Source: Geomobilimonas luticola (GTDB lineage: Bacteria; Desulfobacterota; Desulfuromonadia; Geobacterales; Geobacteraceae). From it: a DNA stretch of 64,000 nt. The DNA is taken from contig NZ_JAHCVK010000011.1 of NCBI RefSeq assembly GCF_018476905.1, forward strand, positions 41,534 through 105,533, in the 5' to 3' direction. Every line of letters begins with the position of its first letter. The stretch's first letter is position 1. Positions 10,254-19,260 of this stretch are shown in pieces. A program made the position numbers and the translations under genes. The notes under the pieces are model-generated. The model was not told the origin of the DNA. It saw only the letters and a list, made by a program, of their open reading frames with translations, and made no database searches.

Positions 10254-10601
10254 ATGGCGGATAACGAGAACAAGGTAGCGGCGGGCGCGCTTATGCTGGT
10301 GGCGGGGGGGATTATCGGGGCGGGACTCGCCCTGCTGTTCGCACCCCAGTCGGGGAAAAAGACCCGGAAGGACATCTCCCGTTACGCCAAGAAGGTAAAG
10401 CATAAGGCGGATGACGTGGTGGACGATTTTGCCGATACCGTTTCCGACCTGGTGGACACGGTTGGGGAAAAGGCGGCCGACATCCTCGACAAGGGGAAGG
10501 ATATGGCCTACGACGCGAAGAAGGACCTTCTCAAGGCGATCGAAGAGGGGCAGTCCAGGCTGGAAAAGCAGCGGGCAAAACTGTCAAAGATTATCGGCTG
10601 A
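10254..10601 (+). CDS. YtxH domain-containing small membrane-associated protein
   Basis: The 115-residue protein opens with a glycine-rich hydrophobic helix (ALMLVAGGIIGAGLALLFAPQSGKKTRKDI), the hallmark of the YtxH family. A long amphipathic, Lys/Asp-rich helical tail follows, which could form a coiled coil. Family members are often associated with general stress, but no biochemical role is established. The ATG has a near-perfect AGGAGG seven bases upstream, suggesting high expression. A hairpin terminator follows 20 bp after the stop. Confidence 0.85.
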   Translation: MADNENKVAAGALMLVAGGIIGAGLALLFAPQSGKKTRKDISRYAKKVKHKADDVVDDFADTVSDLVDTVGEKAADILDKGKDMAYDAKKDLLKAIEEGQSRLEKQRAKLSKIIG

Positions 10602-10620
10602 TAGTCGGCAATTCCGATCA

Positions 10621-10655
10621 AAACCCCGCCCGGTTTGCACCTGGCGGGTTTTTTT
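10621..10655 (+). terminator. Rho-independent terminator after the YtxH gene
   Basis: CCCGCC pairs with GGCGGG across a 12-base loop and is followed by seven T residues. Confidence 0.88.
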
Positions 10656-10711
10656 GTCACTGCAGGGCATGTTCTGCAGGCAGTCATGTGTCGACCGGGG
10701 GCGGATGAGTG

Positions 10712-12823
10712 ATGAACGACACTGAATTTCGTGGCGATTGCAGCGCCGGTGCGCACCTGCACCCGAACGTGGACCGCCGGAGTCTTCCTCCCGATGGGGG
10801 CGAGCGTTTCAACCGGCTGATTTTTGCCACCAGTCCCTATCTTCTGCAGCATGCCGAGAATCCGGTGGACTGGTATCCCTGGGGTGAGGAGGCGTTTGCC
10901 AGAGCTGCGACCGAAGACAAGCCGGTCTTGCTTTCCATTGGCTACGCCACCTGCCACTGGTGTCATGTCATGGCCCACGAGTCCTTCGCGGATTCCGATG
11001 TGGCAGAGGTCATCAACCGGCATTTCGTGGCGATCAAGGTGGACCGTGAGGAACGGCCGGACATCGACGACCGGTACATGACCGTCTCCCAGATGATGAC
11101 TGGCAGTGGCGGCTGGCCACTGAACATTGTCATGACCCCCGACCGGCGGCCGTTCTTTGCCGCCACCTACATTCCGAAAACACGCCGGCAGGGGATGCCG
11201 GGGGTTGTCGAACTCCTGGAGAAGCTGGCGGCACTCTGGCGCACGGAGCGGGACCGGATCGAAGAGAGCTGCGCATCGGTCATGCAGGCACTAACCCAGC
11301 TCGGCGGTCCCGCCCCTGCCGAACTACCGGGGGACGGCGTACTGGCGGACGCTTATGGACAGTTGCGCCAGATGTACGACGAGACCTGGGGCGGCTTCGG
11401 AACCGCTCCCAAGTTCCCCATGCCCCATTACCTCCAGTTCCTACTCCGCATCGGGAAGCGCACCGGCGATGCATCCCTCATCGCCATGGTTACGACAACC
11501 CTTGCCCGTATCCGTCAGCGGGGCATCTTCGACCAGGTCGGTTTCGGCCTCCACCGTTACAGCGTCGATCGGCAGTGGGTGGTCCCCCATTTCGAGAAGA
11601 TGCTCTATGACCAGGCCATGGTAACTCTTGCCTGCATCGAGGCATTCCAGGCCACCGGAAGCCGGAATTTCCTGAAGATGGCGGAAGAGGTCGCAGCCTA
11701 TGTCCTGGTGGAGATGACCGGTCCGGAGGGGGGATTTTACGCGGCTCAGGATGCAGATACGGAAGGGGAGGAAGGGAGATACTATGTCTGGACACCTGCC
11801 GAGATCGAGGCGGTTCTGGGGCATGACGCCGCCATCTGCTGCAGGCTGTGGGGCGTCACGGCGTCGGGAAATTTCGGGGGACGAACCATTCTCAATCTCC
11901 CGCTTTCTATCGAGGAATTTGCCCGACGGGAAGGGGTGACCCCTGACCTGCTGGATGCCGACCTGGCAAGGTGGCGGGAACGGCTCCTGGTGGCCCGGAG
12001 CGAGCGGGTCCGACCGTTCAGGGACGAGAAGGTGCTGACCGCCTGGAACGGTCTCATGATTGCCGCACTGGCACGGCTTTACGGGGCGACCGGCGAGGCC
12101 CGCTGGCTTGGGGCCGCGGAACGGGCAATGGATTTCATCCGGATGCGGCTTGTGGACGGCAGTGGACGCCTGTTCCGGAGCTACCATGGAGGGCGGGGGG
12201 ACGTTCCCGGTTTTCTTGAGGATTATGCGGCGTTTGTTTCAGGGCTGATCGCCCTTTACGAAGGAACCCTCGTTTCGGACCATCTTGAGGAAGCGGTCAG
12301 ATTAAGCCGGCAGATGCTGTCGCTTTTCCAGGATCCGGAATCGGGTGGGCTGTTCGACACGGGGAACGACGCGGAGGCGGTGCTCGGGAGGAGCGTGAAC
12401 CCCTACGACGGTGTCACTCCCTCCGGCACCTCCCTGGCTGCCCTGAACCTCCTCAAGCTGGGAGGGGTTTCCGGCGCTGCCGACCTGGCAGCGGCGGGGG
12501 AGGCGGTCCTTCGCTCCGCCATGGGGAAGGCGGTCCGCCAGCCGGCGGGCTACCTTTGTCTCCTCATGGCGTACGATTACCTGCTCGGCCCGGCGGTTGA
12601 AATAAGCCTGGCCGGGGACCGTAACGACCCGGAGATGCTGGCCATGCTCAGAGTCATCGGTTGCCGCTTTATCCCACGGCTGGTGCTGCGTCATGCAGGG
12701 GGAGACCCTTCGTTTTTGGAGCGGGAAGGTAAAGCAACGGCTTACGTCTGCGCAAACGAAGCCTGCCGGCCGCCGGCAGTGGGCGCAGCGGCTTTGGGCC
12801 GGCTGCTGGACGAGGTTGCCTGA
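10712..12823 (+). CDS. Thioredoxin-domain DUF255 protein (YyaL/SSP411 family)
   Basis: The 703-residue protein starts, after a ~35-residue leader, with the DUF255 thioredoxin-like domain. Its signature is [19 protein letters not shown], then the active-site-like [12 protein letters not shown] and [12 protein letters not shown]. The rest is a helical (alpha/alpha)-barrel resembling N-acylglucosamine 2-epimerases ([31 protein letters not shown]). The family is widespread, about 650-700 residues, and of unproven activity; a redox or sugar role is often proposed. An overlapping GTG at 10709 is possible. It ends 78 bp before the stop of the convergent peptidase gene. Confidence 0.9.
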   Translation: MNDTEFRGDCSAGAHLHPNVDRRSLPPDGGERFNRLIFATSPYLLQHAENPVDWYPWGEEAFARAATEDKPVLLSIGYATCHWCHVMAHESFADSDVAEVINRHFVAIKVDREERPDIDDRYMTVSQMMTGSGGWPLNIVMTPDRRPFFAATYIPKTRRQGMPGVVELLEKLAALWRTERDRIEESCASVMQALTQLGGPAPAELPGDGVLADAYGQLRQMYDETWGGFGTAPKFPMPHYLQFLLRIGKRTGDASLIAMVTTTLARIRQRGIFDQVGFGLHRYSVDRQWVVPHFEKMLYDQAMVTLACIEAFQATGSRNFLKMAEEVAAYVLVEMTGPEGGFYAAQDADTEGEEGRYYVWTPAEIEAVLGHDAAICCRLWGVTASGNFGGRTILNLPLSIEEFARREGVTPDLLDADLARWRERLLVARSERVRPFRDEKVLTAWNGLMIAALARLYGATGEARWLGAAERAMDFIRMRLVDGSGRLFRSYHGGRGDVPGFLEDYAAFVSGLIALYEGTLVSDHLEEAVRLSRQMLSLFQDPESGGLFDTGNDAEAVLGRSVNPYDGVTPSGTSLAALNLLKLGGVSGAADLAAAGEAVLRSAMGKAVRQPAGYLCLLMAYDYLLGPAVEISLAGDRNDPEMLAMLRVIGCRFIPRLVLRHAGGDPSFLEREGKATAYVCANEACRPPAVGAAALGRLLDEVA

Positions 12824-12900
12824 CAGCGGCCACGGCATGAACCATCCTCGCTGGCTCCAGACAGCCCTCATTTCCGGCCATGCGGGCTTTCTTTTCCACC

Positions 12901-14826
12901 TCACAGCTTGTTGCGCCAGTTTCGCAGCGACGGGGCGGAGCGGTTGAACGCGAACAGTGCCTCGATCTTTTTCGATCCCAGAATGCGCGCCAGGGTTGCC
13001 TTCAAGGTGGCCTCGTCATCGTCGAAGTCGCCGTGCTGGCGGGCCGTAGAGTAGTGGGTGGGAGTGCCCGATTCGTTGTTGGGGGTGAGCACCCATTCTG
13101 CGTTCCTTCCCTTGAAAAGCGCCGTCAGCTCCTTGTCTCCCCTCACGAAATTCTCCATGCCGAGGATCGGTTCACCTTTGCGGAAGAAGGGAATCCGTGC
13201 CTTTTCCTCGAAGGCGTTGGATACCAGGTAAAGAAGCGACTTGTTGTAGATCTTGCCGCAGTTGTCGTCCTGCTCGGCCTTGTCGCTCAGGGTGAACAGA
13301 GTGAAGCGTCCGATCCGGCCGGCGGTGATGGCGGGGAGATAGCTCTGCTTGAAAAGTTCCACAGTGCAGGCAGGAGCCCAGAGGGTGCAGCTTGCGATGG
13401 TCTGGCCGTGGCGGCCGGTCAACTCCTGGATGAGGGGAGCGTGGAAGATGCTTCCGGCGCTGTGGCCTACGACATGGACCTCCGTTGCCGGGTCTGCGGA
13501 AATGAGTTTCGCCAGGCTGGCAAGCGCGAGCCGGGCGCCTCCCTTGTCGCTGCTGGTGGCCAGAAGTGCGTTTTCTTTCATCTCGTCCCACATCATCTTG
13601 CCCGGAATGCGGGCTATGGGTTCCAATGCGTCATCCAGTCGGTCGAGCATGAAGTCCTTGGTCGCGTCCAGGAACCCCTCGGGGCGGCGGCGGCTGACGG
13701 CGTCCTTGAGGATGTTGGTGAGGGTCGTCCAGAAGTCGCTGTGCCAGATGAAAGAGACAGGGTAGACCTCGGCCCGGAGGAGCGCGGGAAGATAATCGGC
13801 CAGCCGCTGGACGGATGATGTCTCATCAACCAGTCCACCATGGGCGTAGAGGAGGATGCGCCTGTTCTTCCAGCCTGTCGTGACGTGGGGGATGTGGTGC
13901 TCGAATATCTGATGAACTTCATCCTCGCCGGTGCCATAGGTGCCGCCAGCTCTCAGGGATCCGTCGTTGCCGATGCTGACGATGTGGCGGCGCAGGTCGT
14001 TGAGGCTGAGTGCGTCGGTGTAAGTGGTGGCCGACGAGTGCCGCGTGGCGACGGCCGCAGCAGTCTTGACGGCGACGGGGGCGCCGAGCCGTGCCACCCA
14101 GACGTCGGTGCCGTTGGCCAGCCAGTCGTCGTAGCTTATATGGGCAAACCCCTCCTTGCCCCAGTCCTGTCCCCAGGAGTTCTGGAGCCAGAAACCGTCC
14201 TTGTCGTAGGCGACGATGGCGAAGGCGTGACCGCCGAGAATATCGTCGCTCATGGTGATGATGCCGTTTTTCCTCACCTTCTCCCATCCGGCATGAACGG
14301 TGGCCGTGGCGTAAAGGATGCCGACCTCGGCGATGGCACTGTGCATTGCCACCAGGTCTTTGTGGTTGACCCGGTAGTAGGCACCGAGGGGGCGGGCTGC
14401 CCCATCGTCGGCAGCACGGGGGGTGAGGCTTCCCCCCTTCTTCCAGAGGTTCTCCGTGCAGACCCCGTGCTTATGCCACCCCTTCATGGCTCCCCGGGCG
14501 CTCGATCCGTCGTAGTTTTCTCCCGACCATTCATCGTAGCGCCTGGCCAGCTGGTAGAGCATCCAGGGACTCACCCCCGCCTTGTCGGGAACCACTTTCC
14601 TCATTCGGAGCAGATAGTTGACCACCGTGGCGAGACCGAAACCGGTGCAGGCCCCCTCTGTCCCCTGATCGAGGATCGGCACGCCGGTTTTCCGGTAATC
14701 CTTGAGGTCGACAACCGACGGCACCTCTACCAGCGTGGGGGCAAACATCCTGTCGCGGAAATCCAGGGTGTCTGGCCTGACGTTCAGTGTCCTGCCGCTC
14801 CTGGTGACGTTCATCGTTTTCGCCAT
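12901..14826 (-). CDS. Papain-like C1 cysteine peptidase fused to an alpha/beta serine hydrolase
   Basis: This 641-residue protein joins two hydrolase domains. Residues ~35-245 form a C1 (papain) peptidase: Gln54 and Cys60 in DQGTEGACTGF, His200 in GGHAFAIVAYD and Asn216 in LQNSWGQDWGKEG give the full catalytic set. From ~322 there is an alpha/beta-hydrolase-like domain with RILLYAHGGLVDE and the nucleophile elbow GHSAG (Ser456). No propeptide or signal peptide is evident, so it may act in the cytoplasm or leave by another route. GGGAG lies six bases before the ATG. It is the last gene of the leftward cluster, after the EPAH-motif gene, from which a perfect hairpin separates it. Targets are unknown. 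Confidence 0.82.
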   Translation of the reverse strand: MAKTMNVTRSGRTLNVRPDTLDFRDRMFAPTLVEVPSVVDLKDYRKTGVPILDQGTEGACTGFGLATVVNYLLRMRKVVPDKAGVSPWMLYQLARRYDEWSGENYDGSSARGAMKGWHKHGVCTENLWKKGGSLTPRAADDGAARPLGAYYRVNHKDLVAMHSAIAEVGILYATATVHAGWEKVRKNGIITMSDDILGGHAFAIVAYDKDGFWLQNSWGQDWGKEGFAHISYDDWLANGTDVWVARLGAPVAVKTAAAVATRHSSATTYTDALSLNDLRRHIVSIGNDGSLRAGGTYGTGEDEVHQIFEHHIPHVTTGWKNRRILLYAHGGLVDETSSVQRLADYLPALLRAEVYPVSFIWHSDFWTTLTNILKDAVSRRRPEGFLDATKDFMLDRLDDALEPIARIPGKMMWDEMKENALLATSSDKGGARLALASLAKLISADPATEVHVVGHSAGSIFHAPLIQELTGRHGQTIASCTLWAPACTVELFKQSYLPAITAGRIGRFTLFTLSDKAEQDDNCGKIYNKSLLYLVSNAFEEKARIPFFRKGEPILGMENFVRGDKELTALFKGRNAEWVLTPNNESGTPTHYSTARQHGDFDDDEATLKATLARILGSKKIEALFAFNRSAPSLRNWRNKL

Positions 14827-14839
14827 GGCTTTCTCCCTG

Positions 14840-14895
14840 GAACGCCCGGCAGCTCATTCCTGACCGCTTTCGCCAGTGAATGGTGCCGGGCGTTC
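14840..14895 (-). repeat. Perfect 12-bp inverted repeat (hairpin) in the leader of the peptidase/hydrolase gene
   Basis: GAACGCCCGGCA at 14840-14851 is exactly complementary to 14884-14895, with a 32-base loop. There is no T-run after it. The ribosome site of the downstream gene begins only a few bases from the stem, so the hairpin could stabilise mRNA, mark a processing site, or modulate translation. Confidence 0.7.
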
Positions 14896-14949
14896 CTCCC
14901 TTCAGATTATGGTTCAGAGGTCCGACCTGCTTGCCCTGCGATGCAAAGC

Positions 14950-15753
14950 TTACAAGCCGTACTTCTGCAGAACGTTCGTCATTTCAGCGATGAGTCTCGT
15001 CGCATCCACCCGGTCAAGGAGTTCCTCGATACGGCGGAAGTGTGCCGGCTCCCGCACGCCGGGGCCGAGTTTCCTCCCCACCTGTACGTTGATGAGCTCT
15101 TCTATTATGGCGCGGAAATGGGCCGGTTCCCGTACGCCTGGAATCTGGCGGATGGTGTCGCGACGGGCAACGGCGACACGTTCCGCCAGTTTAAGGTCCG
15201 TATAGACCTCGTCGATGGCGGCGATCAGTATCTCCTCCTCTTTTGCAAGGGCGAAGCCGGCGTCGAACCAGTGGGCGGGCTCCCGTATTCCGGGATTGAG
15301 CTGCGCCGAGATTTCCTGGGCAACCGCGGGCTGGATGGCACCTACCTGGAAATCCCGGTAGTGGGCCGGTTCGATCCAGTCGGCTTTAAGCTTGAGCTTC
15401 AGCGCCTCATGCCAGAGCAGATAGAGGTTGTAGCTCCCGGCGGCTATCTTGCCGATCTGTTTGCCGCTCAATTTTTTAAAGAGGGGAGCGAACTCACGTT
15501 CGAAGAGGGTTCCCTGGAAGTTCTTGCCGACAAACTCGATCCGTTCCAGCTTTCCTTCGCCGGCAATCTGGAACGCCACCGGCAGGGTGGTGCTGACCAC
15601 GAAGCCGATCTGCTGGGAGACCTTGTCGAAGGTGGCGTCCACCTCCAACTGGAGCGCCTCCCTGATGAAACGGTAGATGTGGATGAAGTCGTCGAAACGC
15701 TGCACGAGCACCGGGTGGGCCGGTTCGACCCAGTCACGCTTGATTATTGCCAT
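14950..15753 (-). CDS. EPAH-motif repeat protein, unknown function
   Basis: I do not recognise this 267-residue protein. It contains five copies of the tetrapeptide EPAH, at residues 10-13, 128-131, 158-161, 209-212 and 235-238. The first two are in DW[VI]EPAH[PY], the last three in G[IV]REPAH[WF]. Codons differ between copies, so the motif is held at protein level. Between motifs the sequence is mainly helical and amphipathic, with no signal peptide and no membrane segment. A strong GGAGGAG lies eight bases before the ATG. It lies between the DUF900 lipoprotein gene and the peptidase/hydrolase gene on the same strand. Structural repeat, metal site (the His) or multi-site processing substrate are all possible. 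Confidence 0.8.
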   Translation of the reverse strand: MAIIKRDWVEPAHPVLVQRFDDFIHIYRFIREALQLEVDATFDKVSQQIGFVVSTTLPVAFQIAGEGKLERIEFVGKNFQGTLFEREFAPLFKKLSGKQIGKIAAGSYNLYLLWHEALKLKLKADWIEPAHYRDFQVGAIQPAVAQEISAQLNPGIREPAHWFDAGFALAKEEEILIAAIDEVYTDLKLAERVAVARRDTIRQIPGVREPAHFRAIIEELINVQVGRKLGPGVREPAHFRRIEELLDRVDATRLIAEMTNVLQKYGL

Positions 15754-15896
15754 GTGTCGCTCCTCCTGTTCGTGGATAAATTATGTTCATCAGATTTTTC
15801 CGGGATTTCACACATGTTGCCTGTCTCTGCCCTTATCACCTCCCCACCTGTGTTTCCGACGATGCCGATTGCCAAAAGGGTTAACCAGGACGGTAT

Positions 15897-17063
15897 TTAT
15901 CGTGCAATCTTCCAGTAACGCCCTGTCGGGGTGACTACCTCCTGCAGGCCGCGCCGGGGTGGACGCTCGTCCTTGTGGATGAGGGAGAACAGGTCGGCAA
16001 TGACGGAGGTCGCTTCGCCGAAATAGGAGTGCCCGAGAAAATCCGTATCGACGGCGGTGGCATCGATGGTTTCGATGCCGGGCAGGAGTATCAGCCCGGC
16101 GCCCGCATCCCCCGCCCGGGGGTAGCCGTGAATTTTTTTCGAAGCGATGAGGGCCTTGTCCGCCGCAGACGCGTAGAGGGTAACGGGGTGATCCTCCCCG
16201 GCGATATGGGGGGCTATGTCACGCCTGAACACGTCGGCATCGATGTCGGGGGCGGTGAGGATAATTTCCTTGAATTTTTGCCGCAGCTCCGGCCGGTCCT
16301 CGGCGAGTCTCGCGAAAGAGCGGGTCAGCGCGCGGTTCCCCATGCTATGGGCAATCAGGTAGATATTCTGTGCATCGGATCGGGTGGCGATGTCTGCAAG
16401 AAAAGCCACGAGATCCTCCTGGGTCCATTCCACATTGGTCTCGTCCACCAGGTAGTCCTTCACATCCCCCTGGGAAGGCCAGCTGTAGAAGACCGGAGCG
16501 CCGTCGAAGGCCAGGTCGTAACTCATCTGGGCGGTGCGGCGTGCCGCATCGGCGAACGTCACGTTGTAGCCGTGGACGAAGAGCAGGAGTTTCTTCCCCG
16601 TTGACGTCCGCACGCGGCTTGCCACATCAGCGAAGTAGCCGTCTTTATCCTGGGGGACCACCTGCAGGAGCACCACGTGCTTTTCGGGATTCTCCCGGAA
16701 TTCGAGACGCCAGATGGAGGGGGCTTCCAGTTCGCCGATCCTGTGGTCCCGGGGGATGCTCACCTGGCATGTGCCATAGGTTACGGGGCCCCGCTCCTTG
16801 CCAAATACCTCCGCAGGTGTGCTGCTCTCCGTCTTTTTCCGGTCAGTGGCATAGAAGACCTCGACCACGGCGTAGTTTTTGGCAGTTCCTCCGTTGCGAG
16901 GCACTCCGTCAGGCTTGGGCGCAGGAGCCGGCATAGGGGCTGGCGCAGGCATGTACACGTTTTCTTCTGCTGCAGGGGGTGGTCGGTGCCCGGTTTTCGG
17001 GGGGGCTGCACACGCCGCGGTTATGAGTGTCAGAGCGGCGATCCAGATTGTATATCGATTCAT
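15897..17063 (-). CDS. DUF900-type alpha/beta hydrolase lipoprotein
   Basis: The 388-residue product starts MNRYTIWIAALTLITAACAAPP, a lipoprotein signal with Cys in a TAAC lipobox, then a Pro/Ala-rich linker. The rest is a DUF900 esterase-like alpha/beta hydrolase: VEVFYATDRKK, LLLFVHGYNVTFADAARRTAQ, the nucleophile elbow AHSMGN and LTAPDIDADVF. DUF900 proteins are serine hydrolases of unknown substrate. The ATG at 17063 has GGAGGG five bases upstream and is preferred over one 30 bases earlier. It would be anchored in the cell envelope. It lies between a radical SAM gene and the EPAH-motif gene in the same orientation. Confidence 0.87.
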   Translation of the reverse strand: MNRYTIWIAALTLITAACAAPPKTGHRPPPAAEENVYMPAPAPMPAPAPKPDGVPRNGGTAKNYAVVEVFYATDRKKTESSTPAEVFGKERGPVTYGTCQVSIPRDHRIGELEAPSIWRLEFRENPEKHVVLLQVVPQDKDGYFADVASRVRTSTGKKLLLFVHGYNVTFADAARRTAQMSYDLAFDGAPVFYSWPSQGDVKDYLVDETNVEWTQEDLVAFLADIATRSDAQNIYLIAHSMGNRALTRSFARLAEDRPELRQKFKEIILTAPDIDADVFRRDIAPHIAGEDHPVTLYASAADKALIASKKIHGYPRAGDAGAGLILLPGIETIDATAVDTDFLGHSYFGEATSVIADLFSLIHKDERPPRRGLQEVVTPTGRYWKIAR

Positions 17064-17144
17064 GGAACCCTCCGTACGCATCCTTTCCGGCAAGAGGCTG
17101 GGGCAGGCCGTGGCGAGGGCACAGTCTCCGCCTTCATGTCCGTC

Positions 17145-18881
17145 TTATTTCTGCTCTGCCAGCCGCCGCCTGAACTCGGCATAGGGAATAGGCGTTCCGC
17201 CGCCGAAAAAGCCGGGTCCCACCGGGTCGGCACCGGCGTTGGCAAGGCTCTCTCTGCCGAAGTACGGATAACCGCCGCCAAGAAGTGATATTTCCCGGTT
17301 CACGGGAGTTGTGTCCGCGCGCTCCGGTCGCTGTTCGACCCAAGCCCGTCGCAACCGCTCCAGAATCCGCTCGCCCCGTGCCCGCAATGCGATCCCTCCG
17401 TCGTCCACCCTCAGTCGCACGCCACCCATGGCGTTTCGGAGGGTTTCCTGGTCGGCCGGGTCGATGGCCTGGACCATGTCCCAGATCCGGGAGAGGCAGC
17501 GGTAGGTGTCGATGTTGGTCTCCTTGATGAAGGAACGGACTTCGCTCCGGAGCTCCTGGGAGAGAAGGTCGGGATGGAAGCGGCGCAGGAGCTGGAAGGA
17601 GAAGTCCACTTCCATGTTGAAGTAGTGGAGGCCGAAGTCGTTGAAGTTGCGATCGAAGAAGGCATAGTTGGCGATCTTGTGGAAAGCCTCCACGTGCGGG
17701 TCCTTGATGCGGTAGTCGAAGCCGAAGTAGTCACCGACGAGAATGCCGTCCCGCCGCAGTTTCTTTTCCAGCCCCGTGGCGGCATAGGCTTCGGCACGGC
17801 AGAAGTTGAAGGGGTTGTCCATGTGCCGTTCCATGAAGCGGAGATTGATGAGGATGTCCTCCAGAGTGGTGTCCGGTTCGAACATGAGGAGGTTGTAGGC
17901 CACGTGGACGTCCACGTCGTTGAGGATATGCAGGGCGTTCTCGATGGCGTCCCTGCTGCATTTTCGGTTCAGGTTCTCCAGTTCCCGCTCCGACGCGTTC
18001 TCTACCCCCAGGAAGACCCGGAAGACACCGAGGTCATCGAGGACCGACATCGCTTCCCGGTTGATGCTGTCGGGTCTGGCCTTGACGGCGATGGCGATAT
18101 CCTTTACGCCTTCCCTCCAGAGTGAATCCCGCAGTTCCGTGAAGCGGGCCAGTGCCTTCGCCCGATCGGGGAGGAAGAAGTTATCGTCCTGGAAGTTGAA
18201 AATTCTCACCCCGTTCCCATGGTAAAGCTCACTCATCTCGGCGACGATGTTCGGGACGCTCCGGATGCGGAACTTGCTCCCTCCTCCCGAACGGTACCAG
18301 GCGTCGATGCTGCAGAATGCGCAACTCCGCCAGCAGCCTCGCGAGGAGAGGATGCTCGCGATCGGCTTGCCGTAATACTCGTGGAAGGTGTCGCGCCGGG
18401 GAAAGGGGAGGAGGTCCAGTTCCTCCGGGTTGCCGGCGGAGGGGTTCACCCTGATGGTCCTGTCCCTGTCCCGGTAGCAGAAACCGGGAACGTCTGAAAG
18501 GTTCGAGAGGTTTGCTGCCAGTTCGCAGATGAGCTTTTCTCCTTCGCCAAGGGCTATGGAGTCGAATTCGGGGAAGTCCTGCATGAGCTGCCGGCAGTTC
18601 AGGGCGGCAAAATGGCCGCCGGCGGTGAGGTGGCCGGCGAAGCCCGATTCCCGCAGGGACCTGGCCAGGCGGCAGAATTCGCGGGCCCGGCCGGTGAATA
18701 CCATGGAAAGGCCGGCTATGTGGGGAGCGAAGGCCGCTATCTGGCGAACGACAGTTGCTAGCTCCGTTTCATCATTGAAGGGGAAGATTCTCGCCCGGTG
18801 TCCCGCCTGCTCAAGGGCCGATACCATGTAGCGAAGCCCCAGGTTTTCTTCGAGTTCCGCGCCGATCAAAGCGACTTTCAT
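17145..18881 (-). CDS. B12-binding domain-containing radical SAM protein
   Basis: The 578-residue enzyme has an N-terminal Rossmann-like B12-binding domain (about 1-130). A radical SAM core follows with the canonical CX3CX2C cluster motif at Cys183, Cys187 and Cys190 (SRGCWRSCAFCSI). A later core strand reads FNFQDDNFF, and a conserved GVENASERELE segment comes after it. The N-terminal domain lacks an obvious DxHxxG B12 motif, so base-off cobalamin binding is not assured. Members methylate or rearrange unreactive carbons in diverse small molecules and peptides; the substrate cannot be read from sequence. It is the first gene of the leftward cluster, 81 bp upstream of the DUF900 lipoprotein gene. 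Confidence 0.87.
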   Translation of the reverse strand: MKVALIGAELEENLGLRYMVSALEQAGHRARIFPFNDETELATVVRQIAAFAPHIAGLSMVFTGRAREFCRLARSLRESGFAGHLTAGGHFAALNCRQLMQDFPEFDSIALGEGEKLICELAANLSNLSDVPGFCYRDRDRTIRVNPSAGNPEELDLLPFPRRDTFHEYYGKPIASILSSRGCWRSCAFCSIDAWYRSGGGSKFRIRSVPNIVAEMSELYHGNGVRIFNFQDDNFFLPDRAKALARFTELRDSLWREGVKDIAIAVKARPDSINREAMSVLDDLGVFRVFLGVENASERELENLNRKCSRDAIENALHILNDVDVHVAYNLLMFEPDTTLEDILINLRFMERHMDNPFNFCRAEAYAATGLEKKLRRDGILVGDYFGFDYRIKDPHVEAFHKIANYAFFDRNFNDFGLHYFNMEVDFSFQLLRRFHPDLLSQELRSEVRSFIKETNIDTYRCLSRIWDMVQAIDPADQETLRNAMGGVRLRVDDGGIALRARGERILERLRRAWVEQRPERADTTPVNREISLLGGGYPYFGRESLANAGADPVGPGFFGGGTPIPYAEFRRRLAEQK

Positions 18882-19260
18882 GGTGAATACTCCTCTGGCA
18901 TTCTATGGTCTGTCTGCAGCATGCTGGAACTATTATGGTAATGGATGTTTGCGGCAACCGCTCGGAAACTGCTCGTCAGGCACCCGTACTCCATCTGTTC
19001 CTGCATAACCGGTGAGCCTGTGGAGCCGCACGTAACGTTAATCCGTAGCTGAAAGTGACAACGGGGGACAGTAATGTCGTGCTTCGACGAACGCTAAATT
19101 AAAAGGTGTGAATAGTGTAGTGTGGCGTGGAAGTGAGACAATAATCCGGATGGCTATTAATTTTCCTGCTGAAGTGATTAACCCGTCGGGTTAATACGTC
19201 TGGCCGAACTCACGGCGACCATGGGGTAGCTGACACTCGGGATAGGTACATGGGGGGGAC
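18882..19260. other. Intergenic region with an operator-like palindrome
   Basis: No convincing ORF or RNA gene is visible in these ~380 bases. The one structured element is a perfect 8-bp inverted repeat with a three-base spacer, ATTAACCC-GTC-GGGTTAAT at 19177-19195. It has no T-run, so it looks more like a protein-binding site than a terminator. The promoter for the radical SAM gene at 18881 is presumably here. Confidence 0.45.

Noticed and set aside
13840..15918. A 692-codon open frame on the plus strand antisense to the peptidase and EPAH genes
   Set aside because: It crosses two well-supported minus-strand genes and their ribosome sites, has no domain signature, and is a product of high-GC codon bias.
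17145..18881. The cluster as a classical RiPP pathway
   Set aside because: No short precursor with a leader peptide is visible and the EPAH protein is 267 residues without a leader-core boundary. The idea is kept only as a weak analogy.
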